Position numbers and translations under genes: made by a program. The notes under the pieces were generated by a model. The model searched no databases, was not told the DNA's origin, and was given only the letters and a program-made list of their open reading frames with translations. A DNA stretch of 64,000 nucleotides from Pseudomonadota bacterium (GTDB taxonomy: Bacteria; Pseudomonadota; Alphaproteobacteria; Sphingomonadales; Sphingomonadaceae): assembly GCA_023418595.1 (NCBI GenBank), contig JAEZZI010000014.1, positions 1 to 64,000 on the forward strand, read 5' to 3'. Positions 16,861 through 26,208 of the stretch are shown here, in pieces; the first letter of the stretch is position 1; the number at the start of each line of letters is the position of its first letter.

Positions 16861-18015
16861 CTAGGCCAGCCCCTCGATCGCCCGCGCCTTCGGGCTGTCG
16901 GGGAACAACGCCGTCATCGCCCTTACCGGGTCCAGCCCGAAATGCGCCGCGACCGCGCTGGCGATGAACGCATTCAGCCCCAGTGTCGGCTTCAGATCGC
17001 GGCCCTCATAAAGTGCGGCCTGCCCCAGCCCCGGCCAGTCGGACAGGATGCGTCCGCCCTTCACCGCGCCGCCCAACAGCATCGCGCTCGCGCCCGTGCC
17101 GTGGTCGGTGCCGCCGGTGCCGTTGACCGCGACGGTGCGCCCGAACTCGGTCGCGACCAGCACCATCGTCTGTCCCCAGGCATCGCCCAGTCCCGATTGC
17201 AGCGCGCCGACCATCGCATCCAACCCGCGCAACTGCGCGCCGATCCGCGCCCGCTGGGCGGCGTGCGTATCCCATCCCCCGGTCTCGATCATCGCGATCC
17301 GTGCGCCATTGTCGGGAGTCATCAGCCGCGCCGCGAGCGCGCCGGTCGCCGCCGCGTTGCGTCCGTTGTCGGCCGCCAGATCGCCCGCCAGCAGCCGCGT
17401 CGCCGTCGCCTGTTCCCAAATACCGTGCAGCTGCGCGTCTCCGGCATAGAGCGTCGCGACCCGCTGGAGCAGATCGTCCGACGCATCGGGCAGGTTGGAG
17501 GGGGCATAGGACGCCACTTCCCGTTCGCCGCGCAGCGCCATCGGCACCGTCGCCGCAACCGCGATCGCGCGTGCATTCTCGCTCGGCAACAGCGCGAGCA
17601 TCCGGTTCATCCATCCGTCCTTGCGGGCATAGGCACGCGCCCCACCCGATTCGAGCACGTTCTGCCCGTCGAAATGCGACCGGTCGCGATAGGGAGAGGC
17701 GATGGCGTGCGCGAACAGCGCCTGCTTCGCCTGATAAAGCCTGGCCAGCCCGCCCAGCGACGGATGCAGCGCGAACATCGCATCGACCTTGTGCGCCGCG
17801 CTCCCTGCGAAATCCTCGGCCAGCGCGCCGCGAATCCCCGCAAACGCCGGGTCGCCGATCGGCGCAAGCGTGGACAGCCCGTCCGCCGCCCCCCGCTGGA
17901 TGATGAAGACGAAGCGCTTGTTGGTCGCCGCCTGCGCGAACGCCAGGCGCGGCGCGAAGCCCAGCGACAGCGCGCCTGCCGCGCCCCCGATGATGAACTT
18001 ACGACGATCGAACAT
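16861..18015 (-). CDS. DUF1501 domain protein, Tat-exported
   Basis: 384-aa DUF1501 family protein (alkaline phosphatase/sulfatase-like fold). The N-terminus MFDRRKFIIGGAAGALSLG is a twin-arginine-like signal, so it probably folds in the cytoplasm and is exported. Conserved blocks: IIQRGAADGLSTLAP, SHFDGQNVLESG, ETGGWDTHAAQ, LVATEFGRTVAVNGTGGTDHG and GGRILSDWPGL. It follows the DUF1800 gene by 4 bases; the two families are found together in very many bacteria. The enzymatic function is not established. Confidence 0.87.
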   Translation of the reverse strand: MFDRRKFIIGGAAGALSLGFAPRLAFAQAATNKRFVFIIQRGAADGLSTLAPIGDPAFAGIRGALAEDFAGSAAHKVDAMFALHPSLGGLARLYQAKQALFAHAIASPYRDRSHFDGQNVLESGGARAYARKDGWMNRMLALLPSENARAIAVAATVPMALRGEREVASYAPSNLPDASDDLLQRVATLYAGDAQLHGIWEQATATRLLAGDLAADNGRNAAATGALAARLMTPDNGARIAMIETGGWDTHAAQRARIGAQLRGLDAMVGALQSGLGDAWGQTMVLVATEFGRTVAVNGTGGTDHGTGASAMLLGGAVKGGRILSDWPGLGQAALYEGRDLKPTLGLNAFIASAVAAHFGLDPVRAMTALFPDSPKARAIEGLA

Positions 18016-18019
18016 GGCG

Positions 18020-19501
18020 TTACCTCCGCAGCATTTCGGGCGAGACGAGCATCAGCGCCAGTCCCTGGGCGGGGCTTTCGGCGCGCGAAATGGCCTGCGC
18101 CGTCGCGTCCGACAGCGCGGCGGGGAAGAGTTGCGCGGCGCGGGCGCGGGGATCGACATCGCCCCGGATCTGCGACGCGATCCGCTCCGCCGCCTCGACC
18201 CGCCGCATCAGCGCATCCGGTCCGGCCCAACTCGCGGCAATGTCGTCATAGCCTGCGGGCGAACCCGGTCGCCACACCGGCTGGCCCAATTGGTTGAGCA
18301 GCCCGGTCATCGCCTGACCGTCCACGCTTTGCGCGCCCAATGCCCGCATCGTCGATACCGACCATTCCCATGGCGTCTTGAACTTGGGCGCGCCCGCCGC
18401 CCAAGCCTCCGGCGCGTCGATCAGCGCGCGATAGACGGTGGGCAGGTCGCCGCCGGACGAAAGGAACGCGCGTTCCAGCTTCGCCACCAGCGGCGCAGGC
18501 GGCGTATCGCCCGCGAAATGCCGCGCCAGTTTGGTCGCGATGTGCTTCGCGGTTGCAGGGTGCGTCGCCAGATCGGCAAGCACCGCATTCGCCTGCGCTA
18601 CGCCCTGATGGTCATAGCTTTTGCCCAGAATCGTCCGCGCACCGGGTTCGTGCAGCCGGGGCGCGAACACGAACTCGCCCGGCTCGCCCCGCGTCCCCGC
18701 GAGTCGCGCCGCCTGCCCGTTGCCAATGTCCGCCACCGTCCAGCCGGTCATCGCGCGCGCGAATTCTGTCACATCGGTTTGGGCATAGCCGCTGCCGACT
18801 CCCATCGTGTGCAATTCCATGATTTCGCGCGCGAGATTTTCATTGAGGCCGACCCGGCGAACACCGCGCGCCGCGACCTGCTGCCCCAGCGGGCTGTTCG
18901 GCCCCACCGACTGCGCCTGATCGAGATAGAGCAGCATCGCCGGATGCCGTTCGACCGCCATCAGCATATCGGCGAACTTGCCCAGCACATGCGGGCGGAT
19001 CGCGTCGAATTCCATCGTGCCGGCCAGCCCGACCACGGTCAGCTTGTCGGCGGAAACCGCAAAGTGATTGGCCCAAAAATGCACCAGCCGCTCGACGAAC
19101 GGCGCGGGTGTGCGCATCACCGCCTCCATCCGCGCGCCGACCGCATCGACATAATGGCCGCGCCCATCCGCGCGGGTTTCGCGCGCGGCCTCCATGCGCA
19201 GCGACCGCATGGCGGGGTTGCGCTGGCGCTGGCCGGGCATCGCCGCGGGCTGCATCGTTGCAGTCGGTTCGGCCTGCATGCCGCCCGCCTGACGCAACTG
19301 CATCCGACCCTGACGAAGCTCCTGAAAATAATCGGCGAGGCCCTGCGCGACCGCCGCCGTCGTCGGCGCGGCGGCAATGGCGGGCGGTCGCGGCTGATAG
19401 GCGCCGAGCTGATCCAGCAACCAGCGCTTCGGATTCGCAGGCGGCGCCTCGCCCGGCCTGCCGCCGAGCGCGAAGCGATTGAGGGCGATACTGGTTTCCA
19501 T
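18020..19501 (-). CDS. DUF1800 domain protein
   Basis: DUF1800 family protein, 493 aa from the ATG at 19501 (METSIALNRFALGG); a GTG at 19510 in the same frame is equally possible. Family blocks are seen: RLVHFWANHFAVSADK, REIMELHTMGVGSGYAQTDV, EFARAMTGWTV, FVFAPRLHEPGARTILGK and KHIATKLARHFAGDTPP. A Met/Gln-rich variable insert lies at about residues 60-100. It is the upstream member of the DUF1800-DUF1501 pair. Possibly envelope associated, though no clear signal peptide is visible with either start. Confidence 0.86.
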   Translation of the reverse strand: METSIALNRFALGGRPGEAPPANPKRWLLDQLGAYQPRPPAIAAAPTTAAVAQGLADYFQELRQGRMQLRQAGGMQAEPTATMQPAAMPGQRQRNPAMRSLRMEAARETRADGRGHYVDAVGARMEAVMRTPAPFVERLVHFWANHFAVSADKLTVVGLAGTMEFDAIRPHVLGKFADMLMAVERHPAMLLYLDQAQSVGPNSPLGQQVAARGVRRVGLNENLAREIMELHTMGVGSGYAQTDVTEFARAMTGWTVADIGNGQAARLAGTRGEPGEFVFAPRLHEPGARTILGKSYDHQGVAQANAVLADLATHPATAKHIATKLARHFAGDTPPAPLVAKLERAFLSSGGDLPTVYRALIDAPEAWAAGAPKFKTPWEWSVSTMRALGAQSVDGQAMTGLLNQLGQPVWRPGSPAGYDDIAASWAGPDALMRRVEAAERIASQIRGDVDPRARAAQLFPAALSDATAQAISRAESPAQGLALMLVSPEMLRR

Positions 19502-19610
19502 CGCAGCCACTTTTTCCCGTGTCGGTTCAGGAACATGCGCCGCGTTTGTCGCACAATTATGCCGGTGACGCGGTTGGTCGTGGATTTGGGGCGGCTTGCC
19601 CCCACCAGCA

Positions 19611-19707
19611 CGTCACCCCGGACTTGTTTCGGGATCCACCGGGCGGCAAGAGGCTCGAGCGGTTGCGCAAGCGGACGAGTGGACCCCGGAACAAGTCCGG
19701 GGTGACG
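19611..19707. repeat. Palindromic intergenic repeat, family E copy 1
   Basis: Inverted repeat with arms CGTCACCCCGGACTTGTTTC and the matching right arm ending in GGGGTGACG. It lies between the dgt stop and the DUF1800 start. A diverged copy is at 47413-47520. Confidence 0.78.
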
Positions 19708-19713
19708 GTTTGG

Positions 19714-20883
19714 CTAAAACCCCTCGGGCAACTCGATCGGACCCACCACCTCACGATAGCGCGACACCGCGTAACGATCGGTCATCCCGGCGATGAAATC
19801 GGCGATGTGACGACTGCGGTCCGGCTCGCTACCCGGCATCCGGTCGCGCCATTCGGGCGGCATCGTCGCAGGATCGGCGGCATAGGCGGCGAACAGCCCC
19901 GCCACGACTTCGCGCGCCGCGTCGGCAGCCGCAAGCTGGCGCGGGTGGTGATAGAGATTGGCGTACATGAAGCGCTTCAGTTCGCGTTCGGCCTCGCGCA
20001 TCTCGTCGGAAAAGCCCGATAGGCACTTGCCCGCCGCGCGCACATCCTCGGCGCGCTCGATGCGATGTTCGGCCAGGCGGCTGCGCGTCTCCTCGATCAG
20101 GTCGTTGACCATCGCGCCGATCTGCGACCGCACCAGCTCGCCGACCAGCCGCTCGCGCGCCACCCCCGGAAACCGCGCCCGCACCGCATCCCACCCGCGC
20201 GCGATCAGCGGCACCGCCATCACCTGGTCGAGCGTCAACAACCCCGCGCGGATGCCGTCGTCGATGTCATGATTGTCGTACGCTATGTCGTCGGCGATCG
20301 CCGCCACCTGCGCCTCCAGCGACGAATGCGCCGCCAGATCGAGCGGAAAGTCCGCATCCTCGGCGACCAGCGCCCAACCGGGTTCAAACACCGGACCATT
20401 ATGCTTGGCGAGCCCTTCCAGCGTTTCCCAGCTGAGGTTCAACCCCGGCCACATCGGATAGGGGCAATCGAGCCGCGTCAGCGCGCGCAACGTGTGGCCG
20501 TTGTGATCGAACCCGCCTGCTTCAGCGAGCGCCTCCTCCAGCGCTTCCTCGCCTGCATGGCCGAACGGCGGGTGGCCGATATCGTGCGCCAGACAAAGCG
20601 CCTCGGTCAGATCCTCGTTCAGTGACAGCGCCCGCGCAACCGTCCGCCCGATCTGCGCGACCTCTAGGCTATGCGTCAGCCGGACGCGGAAATGATCGCC
20701 GTCGGGCGCCAGGAACACCTGCGTCTTGTGGCGCAGGCGGCGAAAGCTGATCGAATGGATGATCCGGTCGCGGTCGCGCTGGAACGCGTCGCGCGGGCCA
20801 CGCGCGGTCGTGTTTTGTTCCTCGTGGCGACGACCTCTGCTCGCGTCCGGGTGCGATGCCCAGGGCGCGAGGGCACGGTTCAT
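19714..20883 (-). CDS. dgt: dGTPase-like deoxynucleotide triphosphohydrolase
   Basis: 389-aa HD-domain dNTP triphosphohydrolase, which releases tripolyphosphate from dNTPs. Seen: FRRLRHKTQVF (nucleotide binding), RLTHSLEVAQIGR (metal His), CLAHDIGHPPFGHAGE (the HD pair), FDHNGHTLRAL and VAAIADDIAYDNHDIDDG (late metal Asp). This is the deoxyguanosinetriphosphate triphosphohydrolase-like branch common in alphaproteobacteria. The ATG at 20883 overlaps the preceding TPR-SPOR gene stop by one base (TGATG). Confidence 0.92.
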   Translation of the reverse strand: MNRALAPWASHPDASRGRRHEEQNTTARGPRDAFQRDRDRIIHSISFRRLRHKTQVFLAPDGDHFRVRLTHSLEVAQIGRTVARALSLNEDLTEALCLAHDIGHPPFGHAGEEALEEALAEAGGFDHNGHTLRALTRLDCPYPMWPGLNLSWETLEGLAKHNGPVFEPGWALVAEDADFPLDLAAHSSLEAQVAAIADDIAYDNHDIDDGIRAGLLTLDQVMAVPLIARGWDAVRARFPGVARERLVGELVRSQIGAMVNDLIEETRSRLAEHRIERAEDVRAAGKCLSGFSDEMREAERELKRFMYANLYHHPRQLAAADAAREVVAGLFAAYAADPATMPPEWRDRMPGSEPDRSRHIADFIAGMTDRYAVSRYREVVGPIELPEGF

Positions 20884-22811
20884 CAGCGTTTGAGCTGTTC
20901 GATCTTCTGACCCTGCTCGCTTTCCCAAGCGAAAGCCGAGATGCCGTCCTTTGCGATTGCGTTCACGAAGTTCTGCGCCTCTGCCGGAGTCTTGAATGGA
21001 CCTGCCAGCAGGCGGTTAGTCGCACGCAAGGGAGTCGTCCAGCCCTGCTTGCCCTTGAATGCGGCGGGCGACTGCTTCGCCAACCGGTCCCAATCCTTGT
21101 AGAGATCGGCGGCACGGGCGCCGCCGGCGACCTGGACCCAGTGGCGTGCGGGATCGGCGGGGGTAGCAGGCTTGTTCGCGGGCGCCTTTACGGCGGGTTT
21201 CGCCGCCGGTTTGGGAGCGGGCTTTTCAACGACCGTGGCGGATGGCGGGGTTTCGACTTTTGCGACCGGAGCGGGTTCGGGGGCCGCCGCGATCGGTTCG
21301 GCGATACCGGGCGCAGGCGCTGCGCCGGGCATCGGCGCGACGCCAAGCTCGGACCCCGGCACGGTGATCCCGCGCATGATGCGGCCGATCACGTCGTCGC
21401 TGTCGGGCACGACTCGCGCAGTGGCGGGAGCGGTCACCGTCGCGGGCGCGGCGGCGGTCCCGAACGCCGGTTGCCGTGCGCTCGCGGCAGGTGCGGCGGG
21501 TGCGGCGGCCACGACGTTCGCGGTCGGCGGCGCGCCCAGCGCGCGTTCGACCGGGCGAGAGAGGCTAAGCACGCCGCGCGAATCGGTGGACAGCCGCGCG
21601 CCGACCGGTCCCTCGTCAGCGGATGCAGCAAGCGTCACGCCGGGCGCGGACGCGCTCGGCACCGCCTGCACCATGGCGGCGGGAGATGCCGCGACCGAAG
21701 GCGACCCTGCGGGCGCGACCGATGCGAGCTGGGCAAGCGCCGCGTCCGGCTGGCGCGTGGGCGGAGTCGGCGCGGGCGTCGGGGCGGGTCGTTGTGCTGC
21801 GGCCAGTTGCACCGGCTCGCGCGCGTCGGTGACCACCGCGGCGCGCACCGCGCTCTGCTGGCTCCGCGCCGGGCGACGCGTCGAGCGATTGTCGGCAAGC
21901 TGTGTGCGTTCGCGCGCACGGGTGGTGCGCAGGTCTGGCTGGCGTTCGACTTCGCGCCGCGCCTCGACGGCCTCGGCGAGCATCGTCGGTTCTGCCGCAA
22001 CGGCACTGATGGGGGGCGCCATCGACGCGTCCGCCATGCGCTGCGGCGTGCGCTGCAACTGGCCGAAATGCCCGGCAAAGGCGCGGTCGCCCGGCGACAA
22101 GGCGGGCAGGCGGCGGAAGAACGGCGCAAGATTGGGACCGAAGCCGGGCATCATGCTGGCGGCGATCCGGTCCGCGGTGGCGAAATCGCCGTCCATCGCG
22201 ACGACCATCGCCTGCACCCGCCACGCCTGGCGATCGTTGGCGCGGAGCATCGCGTCGAGCAGCCGGGCCGCTTCCTCGCGCTTGCCGCTGATCCCCAGCG
22301 ACAGCGCCAGCCGCCGCGTGATCTCGTCATCGGCCCCGCGCGACAGCGCCAGCCGGTAATCGGCCTGCGCATTGGCGGGATAGCCCATCAGGTCGTATGC
22401 CAGCCCGCGATCCCCGGCATATTCCGCCGGCGACAGCCCCAGCCGCTCGGCTTCCGCGAAATATTTGAGTGCCTCGCCCGGCCGCTCCAACGCCACCAGC
22501 GCGCGCCCGCGCCCGGCGGCGACGCGGGGGTTGCGCGGGTCGATCTTTTCGGCACGCGCGAAGAACTGCATGGCAGCCGCCCCGTCGCCCAGCTTCGCAC
22601 TCGCCTCGCCCGCGCCGATCAACGCGCGCAGATCGCCCGGATTGATCGCCAGCGCCCGCATATGCGCCGCCAGCGCGTCGGCAGTCGGGGTCGACGTCGG
22701 CGCGATCATCGCCTGTGCGGCCACCACCGACGGCGCCGCGACCCCGGCCAGCAGCGCCAGCGCAATCGCACCCTGTCGCAAATTGGGGCGGATTCGGATT
22801 GCATGTCTCAT
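20883..22811 (-). CDS. Exported TPR and SPOR domain protein
   Basis: 642-aa periplasmic protein. The signal peptide (ALALLAGVAAPSVVAAQ, cleavage near residue 32) is followed by tetratricopeptide-like helices (about residues 45-240: NPGDLRALIGAGEASAKLGD, DPRNPRVAAGRGRALVAL). A long low-complexity Ala/Pro/Thr region follows (about 260-550). The C-terminal SPOR domain (HWVQVAGGARAADLYKDW to ISAFAWESEQ) should bind denuded peptidoglycan at the division septum. It lies just downstream of the ftsZ end of the dcw cluster and is coupled to dgt by a TGATG overlap. A septal peptidoglycan or division role is inferred. Confidence 0.82.
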   Translation of the reverse strand: MRHAIRIRPNLRQGAIALALLAGVAAPSVVAAQAMIAPTSTPTADALAAHMRALAINPGDLRALIGAGEASAKLGDGAAAMQFFARAEKIDPRNPRVAAGRGRALVALERPGEALKYFAEAERLGLSPAEYAGDRGLAYDLMGYPANAQADYRLALSRGADDEITRRLALSLGISGKREEAARLLDAMLRANDRQAWRVQAMVVAMDGDFATADRIAASMMPGFGPNLAPFFRRLPALSPGDRAFAGHFGQLQRTPQRMADASMAPPISAVAAEPTMLAEAVEARREVERQPDLRTTRARERTQLADNRSTRRPARSQQSAVRAAVVTDAREPVQLAAAQRPAPTPAPTPPTRQPDAALAQLASVAPAGSPSVAASPAAMVQAVPSASAPGVTLAASADEGPVGARLSTDSRGVLSLSRPVERALGAPPTANVVAAAPAAPAASARQPAFGTAAAPATVTAPATARVVPDSDDVIGRIMRGITVPGSELGVAPMPGAAPAPGIAEPIAAAPEPAPVAKVETPPSATVVEKPAPKPAAKPAVKAPANKPATPADPARHWVQVAGGARAADLYKDWDRLAKQSPAAFKGKQGWTTPLRATNRLLAGPFKTPAEAQNFVNAIAKDGISAFAWESEQGQKIEQLKR

Positions 22812-23017
22812 GATTGCCCATCCTTAGAGCGGTTGGCGCCTGAGCCGGCAATGACCTCGCGCAACCCCATCGGCCAACCGAGCCCAGCGGACGACGAGAT
22901 GCGGATAGGAACCGGAAAGGCGTGGATCGTTGAAAACCCCTGGACGACACAGGGGTGACCTCACAGAACGCGCCTAGCACCTGATGACGCGACCTCAAGG
23001 CGCGTACCCACTCCATC

Positions 23018-23090
23018 CGTCATTCCCGCGAAGGCGGGAATCCATAATCTATGTCAGCGGTTATGGATTCCCGCCTTCGCGGGAATGACG
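23018..23090. repeat. Palindromic intergenic repeat, family C copy 1
   Basis: Inverted repeat with 29-base arms beginning CGTCATTCCCGCGAAGGCGG. A second copy is at 28062-28156 inside the dcw cluster. Confidence 0.82.
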
Positions 23091-23124
23091 ATTGGGCATC
23101 ATGAAATTCCGGTCCTATGCCTCC

Positions 23125-23203
23125 CCGTTTGTTTCGAGCGAAGTCGAGAAACGCTGACCGCAACGCTCTGTTCGCGTTTCTCGACTTCGCTCGAAACGAA
23201 CGG
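23125..23203. repeat. Palindromic intergenic repeat, family B copy 3
   Basis: Inverted repeat, arms CCGTTTGTTTCGAGCGAAG, separated by a spacer of about 20 bases. Close match to the copy at 62996-63073. Confidence 0.8.
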
Positions 23204-23222
23204 ACAGGGGTGTCCCCCAAAC

Positions 23223-23252
23223 AAAAAGGCCGGGCGTTCGGCCCGGCCTTTT
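23223..23252 (-). terminator. Intrinsic terminator after ftsZ
   Basis: Minus-strand hairpin AAAAGGCCGGGCC-loop-GCCCGGCCTTTTT, starting 24 bases after the ftsZ stop. It marks the end of the dcw transcription unit. Confidence 0.88.
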
Positions 23253-23275
23253 CGCGCTTGTCCCTGAAACGGGAT

Positions 23276-24793
23276 TTACTGGTTGTTCTGCCGGTGCAGG
23301 AAGCGCGGGATGTCGAGCGGATCGCGTTCTTCGCCGTTGTTCGACCGGGCTTCGCGGCGAGTGGCGGCGGCCATGCGTTCGAACAGCGTGCCGCCTGCCG
23401 ACTTTGCGGTGGGCAGCGGTGCGGGCGCGCTTTCTTCCTTGCTCGTGTCGGTGTCATTGCCCAGCCAGCGACGCTGCGGGGATTGGTCGCCCAGCACCGC
23501 ATCGTCGACGAAGGTCGCGGCGGGCTTCGGCGCTTCGGCTGCCTCGGGCATCACCGCTTCGCCGCCCAGCAGCAATTCGTCGCCGTCCTCCGCGACTTCG
23601 GGGTCGACGAAGCTCGGCATCGGTGCTGCCGCTTCTTCGCTGCCCTCGGGCGCTTCCAGATGGAGCGGCGCATCGTCCTGGGCCGAAGCCATGTCCGTCG
23701 GCTCCGCATCGGCTGCGACCGCTGCCGCGACCGGGGCTGCCGCCGCCTCGCGACGCGGGCCACCGAATGCAAAGCTGCGCGTCTGCGCGGCATCGCGCGC
23801 CTGAACCGGCACCGCGACCGCGCCTTCCTCCGCCTCGATGCCGGTGGCGACCACCGACACGCGAATCTTGCCTTCCAGGTCGGGATTGAATGCCGATCCC
23901 CAGATGATGTTGGCGTCGTCATCAACCAGCTCGCGGATATGGTTCGCGGCCTCATCCACTTCGAGCAGGCGCATATCCTCGCCGCCGGTGATCGACACGA
24001 TGACGCCCTTGGCGCCCTTCATGCTGACGCCTTCGAGCAGCGGGTTGGCGATCGCCTTTTGCGCGGCTTCGATCGCGCGGGTGTCGCCGGACGCTTCGCC
24101 GGTGCCCATCATCGCCTTGCCCATTTCCTGCATCACCGACCGCACGTCGGCGAAATCTAGGTTGATGAGGCCCGGCATGACCATCAGGTCGGTGATCCCA
24201 CGAACGCCCTGTTGCAGGACTTCGTCGGCCATTTCGAACGCTTCCTTGAAGGTCGTGTTCGCATTGGCGATCAGGAACAGATTCTGGTTCGGAATGACGA
24301 TCAGCGTGTCGACATATTTCTGAAGCTCTTCGATGCCGCTTTCGGCGGCTTTCGAACGGCGCTTGCCTTCGAACGCGAACGGCTTGGTCACCACGCCGAC
24401 GGTCAGGATGCCCATTTCGCGCGCCGCCTGTGCGATCACGGGCGCCGCACCGGTGCCGGTGCCGCCGCCCATCCCGGCGGCGATGAAGCACATATGGCTG
24501 CCCTCAAGCGCCTTTTGCACCTGATCGATCGTTTCCTCCGCAGCGGCGCGCCCGATTTCGGGGCGTGCGCCCGCGCCCAGCCCTTGCGTAATGTTCGCGC
24601 CCAGCTGGATGCGCTGCGGCGCCGACGACTGTTTCAGCGCCTGAGCATCGGTGTTCGCGACCAGGAACTCGACGCCCTGGACTTCTGCCCGGATCATGTT
24701 GGCGATGGCGTTGCCCCCAGCGCCGCCAACCCCGATCACCGAAATGCGCGGCGTCAGTTCGTCGACGTCGGGCGGAAGGAATTCGATCGTCAT
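23276..24793 (-). CDS. ftsZ: Cell division protein FtsZ
   Basis: 505-aa tubulin-like GTPase that forms the cytokinetic Z ring. Seen: VIGVGGAGGNAIANMI, AGMGGGTGTGAAPVIA (the tubulin signature G-box), the T7 catalytic loop region NLDFADVRSVM, and GEASGDTRAIEAAQKAIANP. The globular part ends near residue 320. A long variable linker of about 170 residues, rich in Ala/Glu, follows, as in alphaproteobacteria. The conserved C-terminal peptide DIPRFLHRQ, which binds FtsA, is then present. The ATG at 24793 has GGGGAGAA upstream. Last gene of the dcw cluster. Confidence 0.98.
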   Translation of the reverse strand: MTIEFLPPDVDELTPRISVIGVGGAGGNAIANMIRAEVQGVEFLVANTDAQALKQSSAPQRIQLGANITQGLGAGARPEIGRAAAEETIDQVQKALEGSHMCFIAAGMGGGTGTGAAPVIAQAAREMGILTVGVVTKPFAFEGKRRSKAAESGIEELQKYVDTLIVIPNQNLFLIANANTTFKEAFEMADEVLQQGVRGITDLMVMPGLINLDFADVRSVMQEMGKAMMGTGEASGDTRAIEAAQKAIANPLLEGVSMKGAKGVIVSITGGEDMRLLEVDEAANHIRELVDDDANIIWGSAFNPDLEGKIRVSVVATGIEAEEGAVAVPVQARDAAQTRSFAFGGPRREAAAAPVAAAVAADAEPTDMASAQDDAPLHLEAPEGSEEAAAPMPSFVDPEVAEDGDELLLGGEAVMPEAAEAPKPAATFVDDAVLGDQSPQRRWLGNDTDTSKEESAPAPLPTAKSAGGTLFERMAAATRREARSNNGEERDPLDIPRFLHRQNNQ

Positions 24794-24916
24794 CGTAAGA
24801 GTTCTCCCCGCGTGCCGTCCGTTACGCCGACGACACAAGATATTGCGTAGTTGCCCCGTGTTGCACGAACGACCCTACCGACTCTAGTAGCAAAGTCATC
24901 GCCGCGAAGCATATCC

Positions 24917-26176
24917 TTAATAATTTGTTTTGATCGCGGTCATCAGTCGCTTGAAAATGGTGGTCGGGCTGGGCCGGGTCACGACCTGATGCGCCGCCTG
25001 AATGCTGCGAAGATCGACCGGATCGGCTGCTGCGAACATGGCAAGTCCGGCTAGTGTCGCAAAGGCCGGACCCCCATGCGCTTCGGGCAGAGCGGTCAGT
25101 CCGCGGGGTCGGCCGACGCGAACGGTGCGGCCCAGTGCCTGTTGCGCGTAATCGGCGATCCCCTTCAGCTCCGCGCTGCCGCCGGTCAGCACCACCTGAC
25201 GCCCGACCGGATCGTCGAAATTGAGCTTGCGCAGTTCCTTCTGGATTTCCGCCATCAACCGGTCGAGCCGCTGGCGCACGGTCGCGATCAACTGCGCGCG
25301 GGTGATGCGCGTGCCCTCGACGCCTTCCTCGGCATTGACCGGCGCGACGTCGATCATGTCGTGATTGTCGCGCGGGCTCATATTGGCCGAGCCATAGAAG
25401 CACTTCATCCGCTCGGCATAGGCGCGCGACGTGCCGAACGCGGCGGCGATATCGTCGGTGATGTCCGCGCCGCCGATCGGAATGGAGGCAAGGCCGGTAA
25501 GCACCCCGCCCTGGAACACCGACACATTGGTCACGCCCGCGCCGATCTCGATCAGCGCGGCGCCCAGTTCACGTTCTTCCTCGGACAAACAGGCAAGACC
25601 CGTCGCGACTGGCGCGGCGATGATCGATCTGACGTCGAGATGCGCCGAGCGCACCGACAGATCGAGGTTGCGCACCGGCGAACCGTCGGTGGCGACGACA
25701 TGGATTTCCACCCCCAGCCGGTCGGCGTGCAGCCCCAGCGGCTGCTTCACCCCCGCCAGCCCGTCGAGCAGATAGCGGGTCGGCTGCGCGTGCAGCACCA
25801 TGCGCCCTGCCGGATCGATCGCGCCGCGCCCCGCTTTCAGCAGTTCGTCGATGTCCGACTGTTCGACCCGGTGCCCGCCCAGATCGACCTCCAGCTTGAC
25901 GATGTCGGAGATCAATCCGCCCGCCGAAAAGCTGACCCAGACATTCTCGATGTTGAACCCGGCAATCTGCTCGGCCTGTTCCACCGCTTCGCGCACCGCG
26001 ATTTCGGTCGCGGTCATGTTGGCGATGTATCCCCGCTTGACGCCCCGGCTCTCGCGCTGGCCGGTGCCGAGCACGACCAGTTCGCCGCCATCGCCCTTTT
26101 GCGCGATCAGTGCGCTGACCTTCGACGATCCGATGTCGAGGACCGTGATCAACCCTTCGGGTGCCGTTTTCGCCAT
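24917..26176 (-). CDS. ftsA: Cell division protein FtsA
   Basis: 419-aa actin-like ATPase that anchors FtsZ to the membrane. Seen: ITVLDIGSSKVSALIA (phosphate 1), GYIANMTATEIAVREAVEQAE, the 1C domain region, LIEIGAGVTNVSVFQGG (phosphate 2) and VVLTGGSAELKGI (adenosine motif). The C-terminus TTIFKRLMTAIKTNY is the amphipathic membrane-targeting helix. The gap to ftsZ is 123 bp, large enough for a promoter. ftsQ is 32 bp upstream. Confidence 0.97.
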   Translation of the reverse strand: MAKTAPEGLITVLDIGSSKVSALIAQKGDGGELVVLGTGQRESRGVKRGYIANMTATEIAVREAVEQAEQIAGFNIENVWVSFSAGGLISDIVKLEVDLGGHRVEQSDIDELLKAGRGAIDPAGRMVLHAQPTRYLLDGLAGVKQPLGLHADRLGVEIHVVATDGSPVRNLDLSVRSAHLDVRSIIAAPVATGLACLSEEERELGAALIEIGAGVTNVSVFQGGVLTGLASIPIGGADITDDIAAAFGTSRAYAERMKCFYGSANMSPRDNHDMIDVAPVNAEEGVEGTRITRAQLIATVRQRLDRLMAEIQKELRKLNFDDPVGRQVVLTGGSAELKGIADYAQQALGRTVRVGRPRGLTALPEAHGGPAFATLAGLAMFAAADPVDLRSIQAAHQVVTRPSPTTIFKRLMTAIKTNY

Positions 26177-26208
26177 TTCCCCAACTTCCCCAAAAACGCA
26201 GGCTATAC

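Larger units (their letters stand above)
22812..23275. other. 464-bp gap with two palindromes between ftsZ and the TPR-SPOR gene
   Basis: No gene is supported here. It holds a family C repeat, a family B repeat and the ftsZ terminator, plus a small minus-strand hairpin (ACCCCTG/CAGGGGT at 22936-22956 followed by TTTT) upstream of the TPR-SPOR gene. The TPR-SPOR promoter should lie within it. Confidence 0.7.

Noticed and set aside
15694..18297. 867-codon plus-strand open frame
   Set aside because: It runs antisense through four genes with recognisable domains and crosses two palindromic repeats, so it is a GC-bias shadow.
20856..22958. 700-codon plus-strand open frame rich in Arg/Gly
   Set aside because: Antisense to the TPR-SPOR gene, whose signal peptide and SPOR domain are clear.
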